A stretch of 64,000 bases of DNA from Arboricoccus pini (GCF_900187945.1 NZ_FYEH01000004.1:124001-188000); one strand, 5' to 3'. Counted from the first letter of the stretch, positions 35,701 to 43,613 are shown. A program made the numbers and translations. Notes: generated from the letters alone by a model not told the origin.

Positions 35701-36123
35701 GCCGGCAAAGGCGGCGTCATCGAGCCCACCGAGGAGGGCTGGTTCGACACAGGCGATGTCGTGATCTTCGACGAGAACGGATTTCTTTCGATCAAGGGGC
35801 GGGTGAAGCGCTTTGCCAAGATCGGCGGCGAGATGGTCTCGCTCTCGGCAGTCGAAGAGTTGGCGGAGCGCGTCTGGCCGGGTGGCCGGCACGCGGCCGT
35901 GGCCCTGCCGGATGCCCGCAAGGGCGAGCGTGTCGTTCTGGCCAGCGAAGGCGCCGCCGGGGGCCGCGACAGTCTCCTCCGCGCGGCGCGCGAGATGGGC
36001 GTGCCCGAGATCATGACGCCTGCCGAGGTCGTCGAGTTGAAGGCGCTGCCGCTGCTGGGTTCGGGCAAGATCGACTATGTGGCGCTCAAGGCAGATCTTC
36101 TGCAGCAGCGCGAGGCCGCCTGA
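32710..36123 (+). CDS. aas: Acyl-[ACP]-phospholipid O-acyltransferase, three-domain (LplT-PlsC-AMP-ligase fusion)
   Basis: A 1137-residue fusion. Residues ~10-410 form an MFS-type transporter like the lysophospholipid flippase LplT (FLGGLNDNLFRAAIVLYVV, TDKFEKARVLRW). Residues ~430-610 are an acyltransferase with PNHVSLADGV (H-x4-D) and FPEGAISRTG. The rest is an adenylate-forming acyl-ACP synthetase with ILFTSGSEGLPKGVALSH, EGYGATETAPV and GWFDTGDVV. The full protein can flip lysophospholipid into the cytoplasm, activate a fatty acid and re-acylate. It overlaps the TetR gene by 17 bases. Length fits the fused type, about 1130-1150 residues. This is the second lysolipid acyltransferase in the window. 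Confidence 0.93.
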   Translation: MTPEPEPQGSPFRLLTKRRFWPLFGAMFLGGLNDNLFRAAIVLYVVQSVSPNQGATIGLIAGALLVIPYFLFSSTAGVITDKFEKARVLRWTKAAEVGIACLGAIACFSGSITFMMIVMFFLGTQMAFFAPAKYAWLPERLREDELVAGNTLVEAGTFLATLIGTAVGGLAVAGGGLMLAAGLAVICAALGFLCTFGLEEGRAADPDLKLSPNPIPGTIDLFHHARSRKSTWRAILMLSWFWAAGGICLSNLPAWVKDDLHGSEAATTFLLTLFAAGVGLGSFMANRIVKGRVSLWPVPAATIGFALTTILLYGSLIFLAADTRQMGVADFLQHPSLLALCIGFLLVAIMGGLLAVPLYAFIQHSAGADERARIIAANNVVTAAIMTAAALACAGMTGLGLPVRELFLVLAVANTIYAIIVVRLLPAEALQGALRSIFKTWLRVEIRGMEHIEAAGPRVVIAPNHVSLADGVLLAAYLEGRPAIAIDVQQAALWYIRPFAKLANLYPIDHARPLAAKALVQRIASGERALIFPEGAISRTGALMKVYPGTAWVVDKAAAVVVPARIEGPERSFLSYLKNGQVRRSLAPKTIITFFPAQRLEIDPELKGRRRRIASSTAMADLMARTQFEHEYRPQTIPAAIVESARRVGWRRLAIEDPLGTRLTYGRLMAGLHAVGAELALETRPGERVGVMLPSLAPTALTILGLMLHGRTPAMINFSAGTKALRAAIDAAQIRLMVTSDAFVTQAKLEPLVDAAREAGVRILTLESLRPRIGAMAKLKAMLRSRRVPAGDPFGEAVILFTSGSEGLPKGVALSHMNLLANAVQVRAVMDLDMRDSALNALPLFHSFGLTGGLILPLTIGIRTILYPSPLHYRVVPEMAYNFEPTFMFGTDTFLNGYARMADAYDFRSVRAIFAGAEPLRETTRHIYAERFGVRILEGYGATETAPVIAINTPKQVKPGTVGRLLPGLSARLEPVEGLEGGRLLLKGPNVMLGYLRAGKGGVIEPTEEGWFDTGDVVIFDENGFLSIKGRVKRFAKIGGEMVSLSAVEELAERVWPGGRHAAVALPDARKGERVVLASEGAAGGRDSLLRAAREMGVPEIMTPAEVVELKALPLLGSGKIDYVALKADLLQQREAA

Positions 36124-36226
36124 GGCCGGCATCTCGGGACTGCCGCCGCTGCAAGGAGCATGCTAAGGGACCGAGCCGACTTGGGTCACGTACCCCAACC
36201 AGATCCTAGCAGGAGACGCTACGTCC

Positions 36227-36697
36227 ATGTTCACGAGGTTGTTGCCGAGCGCCGCCCTTTGCCTGGCCCTCGCCGTTACGCCTGCCCTGGCAGAGGAGAC
36301 ACCGACCGCCCCGCCGGCACAGAGCGGTGCTGGCGGCAAGGTGACGATCGAGCTCAACAAGCTCGAGCCGGTCGACCAAGCCTGCCGCATCTATCTCCTC
36401 TTACGCAACGACACGGACGTCGACTTCACGGCTCTGCAACTGGAACTCGTCAGCTTCGGCGCCGATGGCGTGATCAACCAGCGCGTTGCCGTCGACCTGG
36501 CACCGCTCCAGCCGAAGAAAACGCTGGTCAAGCTCTTCGACGTGCAAAGCACCGCCTGCGACAGCGTCACCCGGCTCTTGCTCAACGACACGCTGCGCTG
36601 CGAGGGTAGCCAGGGCGGCGCAGCCCCGGCGGAGATCAAAGAGTGCCTAGCCTTCCTGGCCCCCTCCTCCAAGGGCAAGGTTGAATTCTGGAAGTAG
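36227..36697 (+). CDS. Conserved secreted protein of unknown function
   Basis: A 156-residue protein with a signal peptide (LLPSAALCLALAVTPALA, cut before EE). The mature part begins GKVTIELNKLEPVDQACRIYLL and continues with LVSFGADGVINQRVAVDLAPLQPKKTLVKLFDV, here in pieces; it looks like an immunoglobulin-like beta sandwich, with four cysteines in the mature part that could form two disulfides. Similar proteins recur in alphaproteobacteria but have no known function. AGGAG lies eleven bases upstream of the start. It converges on the SIMPL-domain gene with a 14-base gap. Confidence 0.75.
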   Translation: MFTRLLPSAALCLALAVTPALAEETPTAPPAQSGAGGKVTIELNKLEPVDQACRIYLLLRNDTDVDFTALQLELVSFGADGVINQRVAVDLAPLQPKKTLVKLFDVQSTACDSVTRLLLNDTLRCEGSQGGAAPAEIKECLAFLAPSSKGKVEFWK

Positions 36698-36711
36698 GGT
36701 GCGACGCGGCG

Positions 36712-37428
36712 TCAGGGCTTGTCGAGGATGATAGTGGCATCCACCGAGACCTCGACCGTTTCGAGCCCTGCCTCGGCCACGGGCTTGGCGCGGGCGGTAT
36801 CGGCCGCCATCGCCATGAGCCGCGGCATTGGCCTCGGGCCGCCATTGGCCCCCGATACGGAGATGGCCTCGATATTGACGACGCGACACCCCAGGGCGGC
36901 AGCGACCCGCTCGGCCCGCGTCCGCAGCTTCTTGATCGCCTCATCCGTCAGCTCGTCGACCAGCGCATCGCGCGCCTTGTCGCTTAAGACATAGTCGAGC
37001 CTACTCAACAGCACGCCATCGCCCTGCAACTCACCCAAAAGCCCTAAAAGGGCCGTGCTGTCGCCGCTCTTGAGGTCCAGATCCTGCTGTGCCACCCAGG
37101 CGCGCGGCCGGCCGTCGTTGGTGAAATCCTGCGCCACACGATAGCCGCTGGTCGAGACGGTGACCCCGGCCACGCCCTTGGCCTTGCCGACCAGGCCGTC
37201 CATCAGCCGATTGACGGCCATCTGCGCCTTGCCGGCAGCCGAGCCCTCCGAGCGCGCTGTGACTGCCGCCTCGATGGTGTCCTGCTCGACGTCCCGCCTT
37301 GCCGTCTCGCGCAGCGCCAGTCTGGTGCGCGGTGATGCATCATCCGCCGACTGGGCGGCGACGCCGCCGGCCGTGACGAACGACAAGACGAACAGCGTTG
37401 CCAGTACCGTGCCTAGCTTTGTCTTCAT
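36712..37428 (-). CDS. SIMPL (DUF541) domain periplasmic protein
   Basis: A 238-residue exported protein: signal peptide VLATLFVLSFVTAGGVAAQS, then a SIMPL domain. Family marks are the conserved middle GVTVSTSGYRV, the block VAQQDLDLKSGDSTALLGLL, and the late helix-strand ALVDELTDEAIKKLRTRAERVAAALG. The final strand VSVDATIILDKP closes the domain. SIMPL proteins form oligomeric periplasmic assemblies and help resist oxidative stress in some species; the role here is unknown. GGAG lies eight bases before ATG 37428. The early RTRLALRETARRDVEQDTIEA matches the family opening. Confidence 0.85.
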   Translation of the reverse strand: MKTKLGTVLATLFVLSFVTAGGVAAQSADDASPRTRLALRETARRDVEQDTIEAAVTARSEGSAAGKAQMAVNRLMDGLVGKAKGVAGVTVSTSGYRVAQDFTNDGRPRAWVAQQDLDLKSGDSTALLGLLGELQGDGVLLSRLDYVLSDKARDALVDELTDEAIKKLRTRAERVAAALGCRVVNIEAISVSGANGGPRPMPRLMAMAADTARAKPVAEAGLETVEVSVDATIILDKP

Positions 37429-37628
37429 CGATCCAGCTCCGCAAATGGGGGCAAAGGGGTGGCTTTGGTGCGACATCCACCGGCGAATGACAAGGGATGC
37501 CCCCCGCCAGCCGCCGCAGCGTCGATGCGGCACATGTACAAACGCTGTGCACATGACGATTTGAAGATGGGCGTCGTGACCGCAAGCTTAATCGGTCCTG
37601 CCCTTTTCCATTGCTAAGGAAGAATGAC

Positions 37629-38960
37629 ATGGCCGAACCCTCGCCAGAATCAGGTCGCCACCGCATTGTCGTGGTGGGGGGCGGTGCCGGCGGCCTGGAG
37701 CTGGTGACTCGTCTGGGCAACACGCTGGGCAAGCGCAAACGCGCGGACATTACCCTGGTCGAGTCCTCGAGATCGCATGTCTGGAAGCCGTTGCTCCACG
37801 AAATCGCCGCTGGCACGATGAACATCGACCGTCACGACATCAACTATCTGGCCCAGGCGGCGGCCCACCATTTCCGCTTCCGCTACGGTGCCATGGTAGG
37901 CCTCGATCGGAACGCCAGGGAGGTTCTCCTGGGCGAAGTGCGCGACGAAGAAGGCCGCCAGGTTTCCCCCGCCCAGCGCGTTCCCTACGACACGCTGATC
38001 ATCGCGATCGGCAGCCGTACCAACGATTTCGGCACCAAGGGCGCCGCCGAATACGCCTATGTCTTGGATACGCCGGGCGAAGCCGCGCGCTTCAACCGTC
38101 GCCTGATCAATGCCTTCCTCCTGGCGCAGACCCAGGAAGGACCCGTGCGCCGAGGCCAGCTCCATGTAGCCATCATCGGTGCCGGTGCCACCGGCACCGA
38201 ACTCTCGGCCGAGCTGCATCACACCGCACTGCAACTCGTGGCCTATGGGCTCGACCGCATCAGCGTCGAGCGCGACCTTCAGATCACCCTGATCGAGGCA
38301 GCCCCCCGCATTCTGCCGCCCCTGCCAGAGCGCATTGCCGCCGAGACCCACAAACTGTTGACGGAATTGAGTGTCGATGTGCGCACCAACGCCCGCGTCG
38401 TCGAGGTCCGAGCCGATGGCGTGATGCTGGCCGATGGCGGCTTTGTGCCGGCCGAGCTCACGGTGTGGGCAGCGGGCGTCAAGGGGCCGGACATCCTGCG
38501 TAACCTGGGCGGCCTCGAAGTCAGCCGAAACGGCCAGCTGGTCGCCGGACTGACCCTACAGACGACGCGCGATCCGGACATCTTCGCTATGGGCGATTGC
38601 GCCTATGTGCCTTATCCGGGCCATGATGGCCCGGTTCCTCCCCGCGCCCAGGCCGCCCACCAGCAGGCCTCGTTCATGCTCAAGCAGATCAGGCGCCGCC
38701 TGGCCGGCCAGCCGCTTCTCGAGTTCCGCTATCGCGATTTCGGCTCTCTGGTCTCGCTGGGCGAATATTCGACGGTCGGCAATCTGATGGGGTTCGTCGC
38801 CGGCCGCAGCATGTTCATCGAGGGCATGTTCGCGCGGCTCATGTATCTCTCGCTCTATAAGATGCACGAGATCGCCCTACACGGTTATTGGCGCGTCATC
38901 CTGGACTCACTCTCGCGCGCCTTGAGCAAGCGTACCGGCCCGACCGTCAAGCTGCATTGA
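37629..38960 (+). CDS. ndh: Type II NADH dehydrogenase (NAD(P)/FAD-dependent oxidoreductase)
   Basis: A 443-residue single-subunit enzyme that moves electrons from NADH to quinone without pumping protons. The FAD-binding GGGAGGLELVTRLG is near residue 17, HVWKPLLHEIAAGTM is a signature of Ndh-2, and AIIGAGATGTELSAEL binds NADH near residue 180. DIFAMGDCAYVP near residue 318 is the second FAD contact. The C-terminal FVAGRSMFIEGMFARLMYLSLYKMHE contains the membrane-anchoring amphipathic helix. AAGGAAG precedes ATG 37629, which I prefer to the TTG at 37611. Confidence 0.92.
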   Translation: MAEPSPESGRHRIVVVGGGAGGLELVTRLGNTLGKRKRADITLVESSRSHVWKPLLHEIAAGTMNIDRHDINYLAQAAAHHFRFRYGAMVGLDRNAREVLLGEVRDEEGRQVSPAQRVPYDTLIIAIGSRTNDFGTKGAAEYAYVLDTPGEAARFNRRLINAFLLAQTQEGPVRRGQLHVAIIGAGATGTELSAELHHTALQLVAYGLDRISVERDLQITLIEAAPRILPPLPERIAAETHKLLTELSVDVRTNARVVEVRADGVMLADGGFVPAELTVWAAGVKGPDILRNLGGLEVSRNGQLVAGLTLQTTRDPDIFAMGDCAYVPYPGHDGPVPPRAQAAHQQASFMLKQIRRRLAGQPLLEFRYRDFGSLVSLGEYSTVGNLMGFVAGRSMFIEGMFARLMYLSLYKMHEIALHGYWRVILDSLSRALSKRTGPTVKLH

Positions 38961-38972
38961 CGGGCAAACCTC

Positions 38973-39701
38973 TCAGGCCATGTACTGCCCGCCATTGGCC
39001 GTGAGCGTGGCGCCGGTGATGAAGCCAGCATCGGCGCTGGCCAGGAAAAGGACGCAGCGCGCGACCTCCTCGGGCTCGCCTAGCCGCCCGACCGGGATCT
39101 GCGGGAGAACCTTGTCCCGCAACGTCTCGATGGGAACGGCGCGAACCATCTCGGTCGCGATGTAGCCTGGGCAGATCGTGTTGCAGGTGATCCCCAGCGC
39201 CGCTCCCTCGTGGGCGACGGCCTTGGTGAAGCCCAGGGCCGCAGCCTTGGCCGCCGCGTAATTCGCCTGGCCGAACTGGCCCTTTTGGCCATTGATCGAG
39301 GAGATGTTGATGATGCGGCCAAAGCGCCGCGCACGCATCCCCTCGATGACGTTGCGCGTCATGTTGAAGAGCGAGTCCAGATTAGTCGCCATCACCTCGC
39401 GCCACTGCTCGAGGCTCATCTTGTGCAGCGTCGAATCGCGCGTGATGCCGGCATTGTTGACCAGCACGTCGATCGGCCCAAGCTCGGCCGTGACGTTCTT
39501 GATCCCGTCCCGGCAGGCGTCAAAGTCGGCGACATTCCATTGAAACACGCTGATACCCGTGCTCCGGCTGAATTCAGCAGCGGCCGCCTCGTTGCCGGCA
39601 TAATTGGCGGCCACCTTGTAGCCGGCCGCGGCCAGCGCCTTCGACACGGCCGCACCGATTCCTCGCGTGCCTCCCGTTACCAAAGCCACCTGGCTCATCA
39701 C
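38973..39701 (-). CDS. phbB: Acetoacetyl-CoA reductase
   Basis: A 242-residue short-chain dehydrogenase that makes (R)-3-hydroxybutyryl-CoA with NADPH for polyhydroxybutyrate. The cofactor loop is VTGGTRGIG at residue 8, NNAGITRD is the structural motif, and the active site is SSINGQKGQFGQANYAAAK (Ser, Tyr, Lys). The loop GQKGQFGQ and the C-terminal TGATLTANGGQYM are specific to PhaB/PhbB. GGGAG lies seven bases upstream. No thiolase or synthase gene is nearby, so the rest of the pathway must be elsewhere. It converges on ndh with a 12-base gap. Confidence 0.93.
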   Translation of the reverse strand: MMSQVALVTGGTRGIGAAVSKALAAAGYKVAANYAGNEAAAAEFSRSTGISVFQWNVADFDACRDGIKNVTAELGPIDVLVNNAGITRDSTLHKMSLEQWREVMATNLDSLFNMTRNVIEGMRARRFGRIINISSINGQKGQFGQANYAAAKAAALGFTKAVAHEGAALGITCNTICPGYIATEMVRAVPIETLRDKVLPQIPVGRLGEPEEVARCVLFLASADAGFITGATLTANGGQYMA

Positions 39702-40045
39702 TGTCTCTCCCTGCTTATCATTTTTGGCAGGCTTTGCTCGTCACCACCATCAGCGGCGCCGCCCCCCGAGCAAGAACGCGATGCCGTCTAAAGCCCTTCA
39801 GCAGTAAGTGCCAAGCCACCAACCGGCAGCCGCTCCGGCCAATCCGATCGGAGCGTGCTCGTCGATACATGAACCCCATGATCCACCGACAAAAAGCAAG
39901 CAAAGATGCGGCCTCGTACCGGAAATCATCTTTCAACACGTGGCTTATGTCGTATGGGAAATTAAACGGTTGCACGAGTGCTTTGTTGACAGCAGACGGT
40001 ATCGCTAAGAACTGCGCCTTATGGGCGAAAAACATGGAGTTCGCC
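39702..40045. other. Intergenic region between phbB and the sulfate transporter
   Basis: This is the divergent spacer for phbB and the sulfate-binding protein gene. It has a lower GC content than its surroundings near 39940-40010. A consensus TTGACA occurs at 39986-39991, but no good -10 hexamer lies 16-18 bases after it, so I do not call a promoter. In-frame sequence leading into the binding protein gene is not protein-like. Confidence 0.4.
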
Positions 40046-41071
40046 ATGCGACGGCGACATTTGGCGGCGGGGCTCGCCTCTGCGAGCGCCTTGGCGGCCC
40101 TGCATTTTAAGCAGGCAAGAGCCGAGGTCAGCACGATCTTGAACGTGTCCTACGATGTCGGCCGCGAACTCTTCACCGCGATCGACATCGCCTTCGTCAA
40201 GGCATGGAAGACTAAGACCGGGCAGGACATCAAGGTCGACCAGAGTTATGGCGGCACGAGCAAACAGGCGCGCGCCATCCTCGAGGGTCTGCAGGCGGAC
40301 GTCGTCACCTTCAATCAGGTGACGGACATCCAAATTTTGCACGATCGGGGCCAACTCATCCCGGCCAACTGGCAAAGTCGGCTGCCCTATAATTCCTCGC
40401 CCTTCTACTCACTGCCGGCTTTCCTCGTTCGCAAGGGCAACCCCAAGGCCATCAAGGATTGGGACGATCTCACGCGCGACGACGTGCAGCCCGTCTTTCC
40501 CAATCCCAAGACGTCGGGCAATGCGCGCTACACCTACCTTGCTGCCTTTGCCTATGGCCTCGAGCATAATGGCGGCGACGAGACCAAGGCCGAGGCGTTC
40601 GTTGCCAAGCTGCTGGGCAACGTGCCAGTGTTCGACACAGGTGGCCGCGGCTCGACCACGACCTTCGTCGAGCGAGAGATCGGCGACGTGCTCGTCACCT
40701 TCGAGGCCGAAATGCACGGCGTCGCGCGCGAATATGGCGATGCCGGGTTCGAGATCGTCCTTCCATCAATGAGCATAGAGGCCGATTTCCCGGTAACCCT
40801 GGTCGACAGGGTCGTCGACGCGCGCGGCTCGCGCGACGTTTCAAGCGCCTATCTCGAATTCCTCTATCAGCCGGAAGCGCAGGAAATCATCGCCGGCTTT
40901 GGCAACCGCGTGCGGGACGATGAAGTCGCCAAGGCCCACGCAGGCGATTTCCCGGCCGTGCGCCTCGTTACCGTTGAACAGGTCTTCGGCGGCTGGGGCC
41001 GGGCAGAGTCCGAGCACTTCGCCGATGGCGGCCTTTTCGACCGGGCGTTCAGCCCAGGCAGGCAACGATAA
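40046..41071 (+). CDS. Sulfate/thiosulfate ABC transporter substrate-binding protein
   Basis: A 341-residue periplasmic protein with a signal peptide (HLAAGLASASALAALHF). Sulfate-binding protein marks follow in order: ILNVSYDVGRELF, the phosphate/sulfate loop DQSYGGTSKQARAI, LEGLQADVVTFNQ, FLVRKGNPKAIKDWDDL, FPNPKTSGNARYTYL and VFDTGGRGSTTTFVE. GGAG lies six bases before ATG 40046. It starts the sulfate uptake operon, with cysT and cysW downstream. Whether it is named Sbp or CysP cannot be decided from the sequence. Confidence 0.93.
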   Translation: MRRRHLAAGLASASALAALHFKQARAEVSTILNVSYDVGRELFTAIDIAFVKAWKTKTGQDIKVDQSYGGTSKQARAILEGLQADVVTFNQVTDIQILHDRGQLIPANWQSRLPYNSSPFYSLPAFLVRKGNPKAIKDWDDLTRDDVQPVFPNPKTSGNARYTYLAAFAYGLEHNGGDETKAEAFVAKLLGNVPVFDTGGRGSTTTFVEREIGDVLVTFEAEMHGVAREYGDAGFEIVLPSMSIEADFPVTLVDRVVDARGSRDVSSAYLEFLYQPEAQEIIAGFGNRVRDDEVAKAHAGDFPAVRLVTVEQVFGGWGRAESEHFADGGLFDRAFSPGRQR

Positions 41072-41161
41072 GCCCTCGGCCTGAAGATCGATGTCCAACC
41101 GTTCCCCCTACCGGGCTTCAGACTCACGCTGGACTGCACGCTTGCTTATCTGGGCCTGATC

Positions 41162-41917
41162 GTGCTGCTCCCCCTGCTGGCCTTGGCCCTCAAGGCGACC
41201 AGCCTCTCCTGGGCCGCCTACTGGACGATCATATCGAGCCCGCGCGCCTTGTCTTCCTATCGCGTGACCCTGACGGGTGCCCTGATCGCCACGGTCTGGA
41301 ACGCCATATACGGTCTCCTCATGGCCTGGGTCCTGGTCCGCTATGCGTTCTCCGGCCGTCGGCTACTGGACGCGCTCATGGACCTGCCGATGGCACTGCC
41401 GACGGCGGTCGCCGGCATTGCGCTGACCACGCTTTTTGCACCCAAAGGTTGGTTCGGACATCTCCTGAGCCCGCTCGGCATCAAGGTTGCCTACACGCAG
41501 CTGGGCATCGGCATCGCCATGGCTTTCACGAGCGCTCCCTTCGTCGTCCGCACCGTGCAACCCGTCCTGGAGGAGATCGAACCCGAAATCGAGGAGGCGG
41601 CACGCACGCTGGGCGCTGGCTCGCTCACCATTCTTTGGCGCATCCTCTGGCCGGCCATCTTCCCGGCGTTTCTGGCTGGCTGCGCCCTCTCTTTCGCCCG
41701 CAGCCTGGGCGAATTCGGCGCCGTCATCTTTATCGCCGGCAACCTGCCCCTCAAGACCGAGATCACGGCGCTGCTCACCCTCATCCGGCTGGAGGAGTTC
41801 GATTATCCGGCCGCCACCGCCATCGCTTCCGTTCTTCTGATCGCGGCCTTCCTCATGCTGGCCCTCACCAATGCCGTACAGCTCTATAGTCTGCGGCACG
41901 GAGAGCACAGCCGATGA
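41162..41917 (+). CDS. cysT: Sulfate ABC transporter permease CysT, 5' end disrupted by a probable one-base frameshift
   Basis: The open part codes 251 residues with CysT marks: LPTAVAGIALTTLF, EPEIEEAARTLGAGSLTILWRI (the ATPase-contacting loop, in pieces) and ARSLGEFGAVIFIAGNLP. The usual family start is missing. In the same frame the family-like LPGFRLTLDCTLAYLGLIVLL is encoded from 41108 on, but no ATG, GTG or TTG precedes it after the upstream stop. An ATG at 41091 would give MSNRSP and join this text only if the C-run at 41104-41108 had one more C. Either the base was lost (in the genome or the read) or a rare start codon is used. The GTG at 41162 would lose the first membrane helix. Confidence 0.8.
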   Translation: MLLPLLALALKATSLSWAAYWTIISSPRALSSYRVTLTGALIATVWNAIYGLLMAWVLVRYAFSGRRLLDALMDLPMALPTAVAGIALTTLFAPKGWFGHLLSPLGIKVAYTQLGIGIAMAFTSAPFVVRTVQPVLEEIEPEIEEAARTLGAGSLTILWRILWPAIFPAFLAGCALSFARSLGEFGAVIFIAGNLPLKTEITALLTLIRLEEFDYPAATAIASVLLIAAFLMLALTNAVQLYSLRHGEHSR

Positions 41918-42744
41918 GGCCGGATATGCCCGGCCGGCCGGCCCGGGTCGGCGACGGACCCGTCGCCAGGCGAGTGCTTATCGGGCTTGCCTGCCTGCTC
42001 ACCCTGGCCTTCCTCGTGGCCCCCATCGCCCTGATCTTCACGCAGGCGCTGGCGGCAGGCCCCGAAGGGTACCTCCGGGCGATCACGGATGGCGACACAC
42101 TTCATGCGATCGTCCTCACCTTGACCACCGCTGCCATCGTCGTGCTAATCAATATGCTCTTCGGGCTGGCGGCCGCCTGGGCGCTCAGCCGCTTTCGCGG
42201 CCCGGCCCTGCTCCTGGTCGTCATCGAATTGCCCTACTCGATCTCGCCCATTGTGGGCGGCGTCATGTATCTCTTGCTCTACGGCAATCAGGGCCTCTTC
42301 GGCCCTTGGCTGGCGGCGCACGATATCCGGCTCATGTTCACACCGGCCGCCATCATCCTGGTAACCTTGTTCATCACGAGCCCCTTCGTCGCGCGCGAGC
42401 TTTTGCCCTTGATGCAGGCGCAGGGCATCGATGAGGAAGAGGCAGCCCTAAGCCTCGGCGCCGGCTTCTGGCGGACGATGACCGACGTGACACTGCCCAA
42501 CGTCAAATGGGCGCTCCTCTATGGCGCCATCCTCTGCACCGCGCGCTCGATCGGCGAGTTCGGCGGCGTCTCGGTCGTCTCGGGCAATGTGCGCGGCCAG
42601 ACCAACACGCTCCCGCTGCAGATCGAGTTGCTCTACAACGATTACAACGCGACGGGTGCCTTCGCCGCCGCAACGACGTTGACCTTGCTGGCGCTCGCGA
42701 CGATCGGCGCCAAGATGCTCCTGGAGCGCCGCCGCACCGCCTGA
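41914..42744 (+). CDS. cysW: Sulfate ABC transporter permease
   Basis: A 276-residue inner-membrane permease that pairs with CysT. Six hydrophobic segments are visible. The family marks are ALAAGPEGYLRAI, ELPYSISPIVGGVMYLLLYG, ITSPFVARELLPLMQAQG and the ATPase-contacting loop IDEEEAALSLGAGFWRTM, followed by ARSIGEFGGVSVVSGNVRGQT. The start overlaps cysT by four bases. CysA, which normally follows as the ATPase, is missing: the next gene is a convergent acetyltransferase 25 bases away. The transporter must borrow an ATPase from elsewhere. Confidence 0.93.
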   Translation: MRPDMPGRPARVGDGPVARRVLIGLACLLTLAFLVAPIALIFTQALAAGPEGYLRAITDGDTLHAIVLTLTTAAIVVLINMLFGLAAAWALSRFRGPALLLVVIELPYSISPIVGGVMYLLLYGNQGLFGPWLAAHDIRLMFTPAAIILVTLFITSPFVARELLPLMQAQGIDEEEAALSLGAGFWRTMTDVTLPNVKWALLYGAILCTARSIGEFGGVSVVSGNVRGQTNTLPLQIELLYNDYNATGAFAAATTLTLLALATIGAKMLLERRRTA

Positions 42745-42769
42745 ACCCGGCACGCGGACGGTCGATGCG

Positions 42770-43456
42770 CTAGGCGACGGCCCGGATATCAGCCAAGCGC
42801 CGCCGCTGGCTGCCATCCGCCGTGACGTTGTCTGGATCGAGCCAAGCCTCGAAGGCGGGCTTGACCGTGCACCAATCCTGATCGGTCATCGCATACCAAG
42901 CGGTATCGCGGTTGCGCCCCTTGATGATCATGTGCTGGCGAAACGTGCCCTCATAGATAAAGCCGAGCCGCTCGGCCGCACGACGGGAGGGCGCGTTCAG
43001 ATCGTTGCACTTCCACTCGAAGCGCCGATAGCCGAGTTGGTCGAAGACGTAAGCTGCGAGGAGAAAGACGGCCTCGGTTCCGGCCGGACGCCGCTGCAGG
43101 CTGCGACCATACCAGATATTGCCGATCTCTATGACGCCGTTGGCCGTATCGATGCGCATCAGGCTGAGATACCCCTTGGCCTCGCCTGTCATCTTGTCGA
43201 TGACGGCGAAAAACTGCGCGTCCTTGGCCGCTGCCTGAAGCGCCACCACCGCCGAAAAGGCCTGGGCCTCGGTGAACGGGCCCGGGCCCAGATAGCTCCA
43301 GTCGTCAGGGGCCGCCAGGGCATCGGCCGTCATCGTCGCCGCGTGCTCTGACCGAAGCGGCTCGAGCCGGACGAAGCGGCCCTCCAAGGTCACGGGCTCC
43401 GGCCAAGCGCGCGGCGTCCAGCCCTCGACGATCGGCCCGACGGGCGGCGTACTCAT
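42770..43456 (-). CDS. GNAT family N-acetyltransferase (RimJ/RimL-like)
   Basis: A 228-residue acetyltransferase of the RimJ/RimL type (Acetyltransf_3). It opens with VTLEGRFVRLEPLRSEHAA, the usual start of the fold, followed by GEAKGYLSLMRID, IGNIWYGRSLQRRPAGTEAVFLLAAYVFDQLGYRRFEWKC in pieces, and NAPSRRAAERLGFIYEGTFRQH at the end. The protein may acetylate an alpha-amino group or a small amine. I start at ATG 43456, with GGAG eleven bases upstream; the longer in-frame sequence runs over repeat DNA. It is downstream of ilvC on the same strand, separated by a palindrome and tandem repeats. Confidence 0.88.
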   Translation of the reverse strand: MSTPPVGPIVEGWTPRAWPEPVTLEGRFVRLEPLRSEHAATMTADALAAPDDWSYLGPGPFTEAQAFSAVVALQAAAKDAQFFAVIDKMTGEAKGYLSLMRIDTANGVIEIGNIWYGRSLQRRPAGTEAVFLLAAYVFDQLGYRRFEWKCNDLNAPSRRAAERLGFIYEGTFRQHMIIKGRNRDTAWYAMTDQDWCTVKPAFEAWLDPDNVTADGSQRRRLADIRAVA

Positions 43457-43481
43457 GCGAAAAGATCTCCAAACCACGATG

Positions 43482-43515
43482 AAGACGCGGCCGCCCGCGC
43501 GGGCGGCCGCGTCTT
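43482..43515. terminator. 34-bp perfect palindrome, probable terminator
   Basis: Two 17-base arms (AAGACGCGGCCGCCCGC and its exact complement) meet without a loop. The sequence can end transcription in either direction and shows TCTT at each end. It lies 150 bases after ilvC and 26 bases before the acetyltransferase start on the minus strand, so it probably separates the two transcripts. Confidence 0.55.
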
Positions 43516-43541
43516 TGCCAAGGGACGTCATCCGACAAGGG

Positions 43542-43613
43542 TGGACGCCCGAGAAAAGGACGTCACCCGAAAAGAAGTGGCACCCGGAAAAAAAGACGCC
43601 GCCCGGTAAGGGG
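43542..43613. repeat. 18-bp tandem repeat, four units
   Basis: Units run 43542-43559, 43560-43577, 43578-43595 and 43596-43613. Each contains a CCCGRNAARRRG core; units 1 and 3 begin TGG and units 2 and 4 begin ACG. The period is a multiple of three: in one forward frame each unit reads x-x-P-E-K-K/R (the last is P-G-K-G). The array lies between ilvC and the downstream acetyltransferase and is outside any gene I support. A second hairpin (GCCGCCC/GGGCGGC, 43635-43651) lies between it and ilvC. Confidence 0.65.

Noticed and set aside
39986-39991. TTGACA as the -35 element of the sulfate operon promoter
   Set aside because: No acceptable -10 hexamer lies 16-18 bases downstream.
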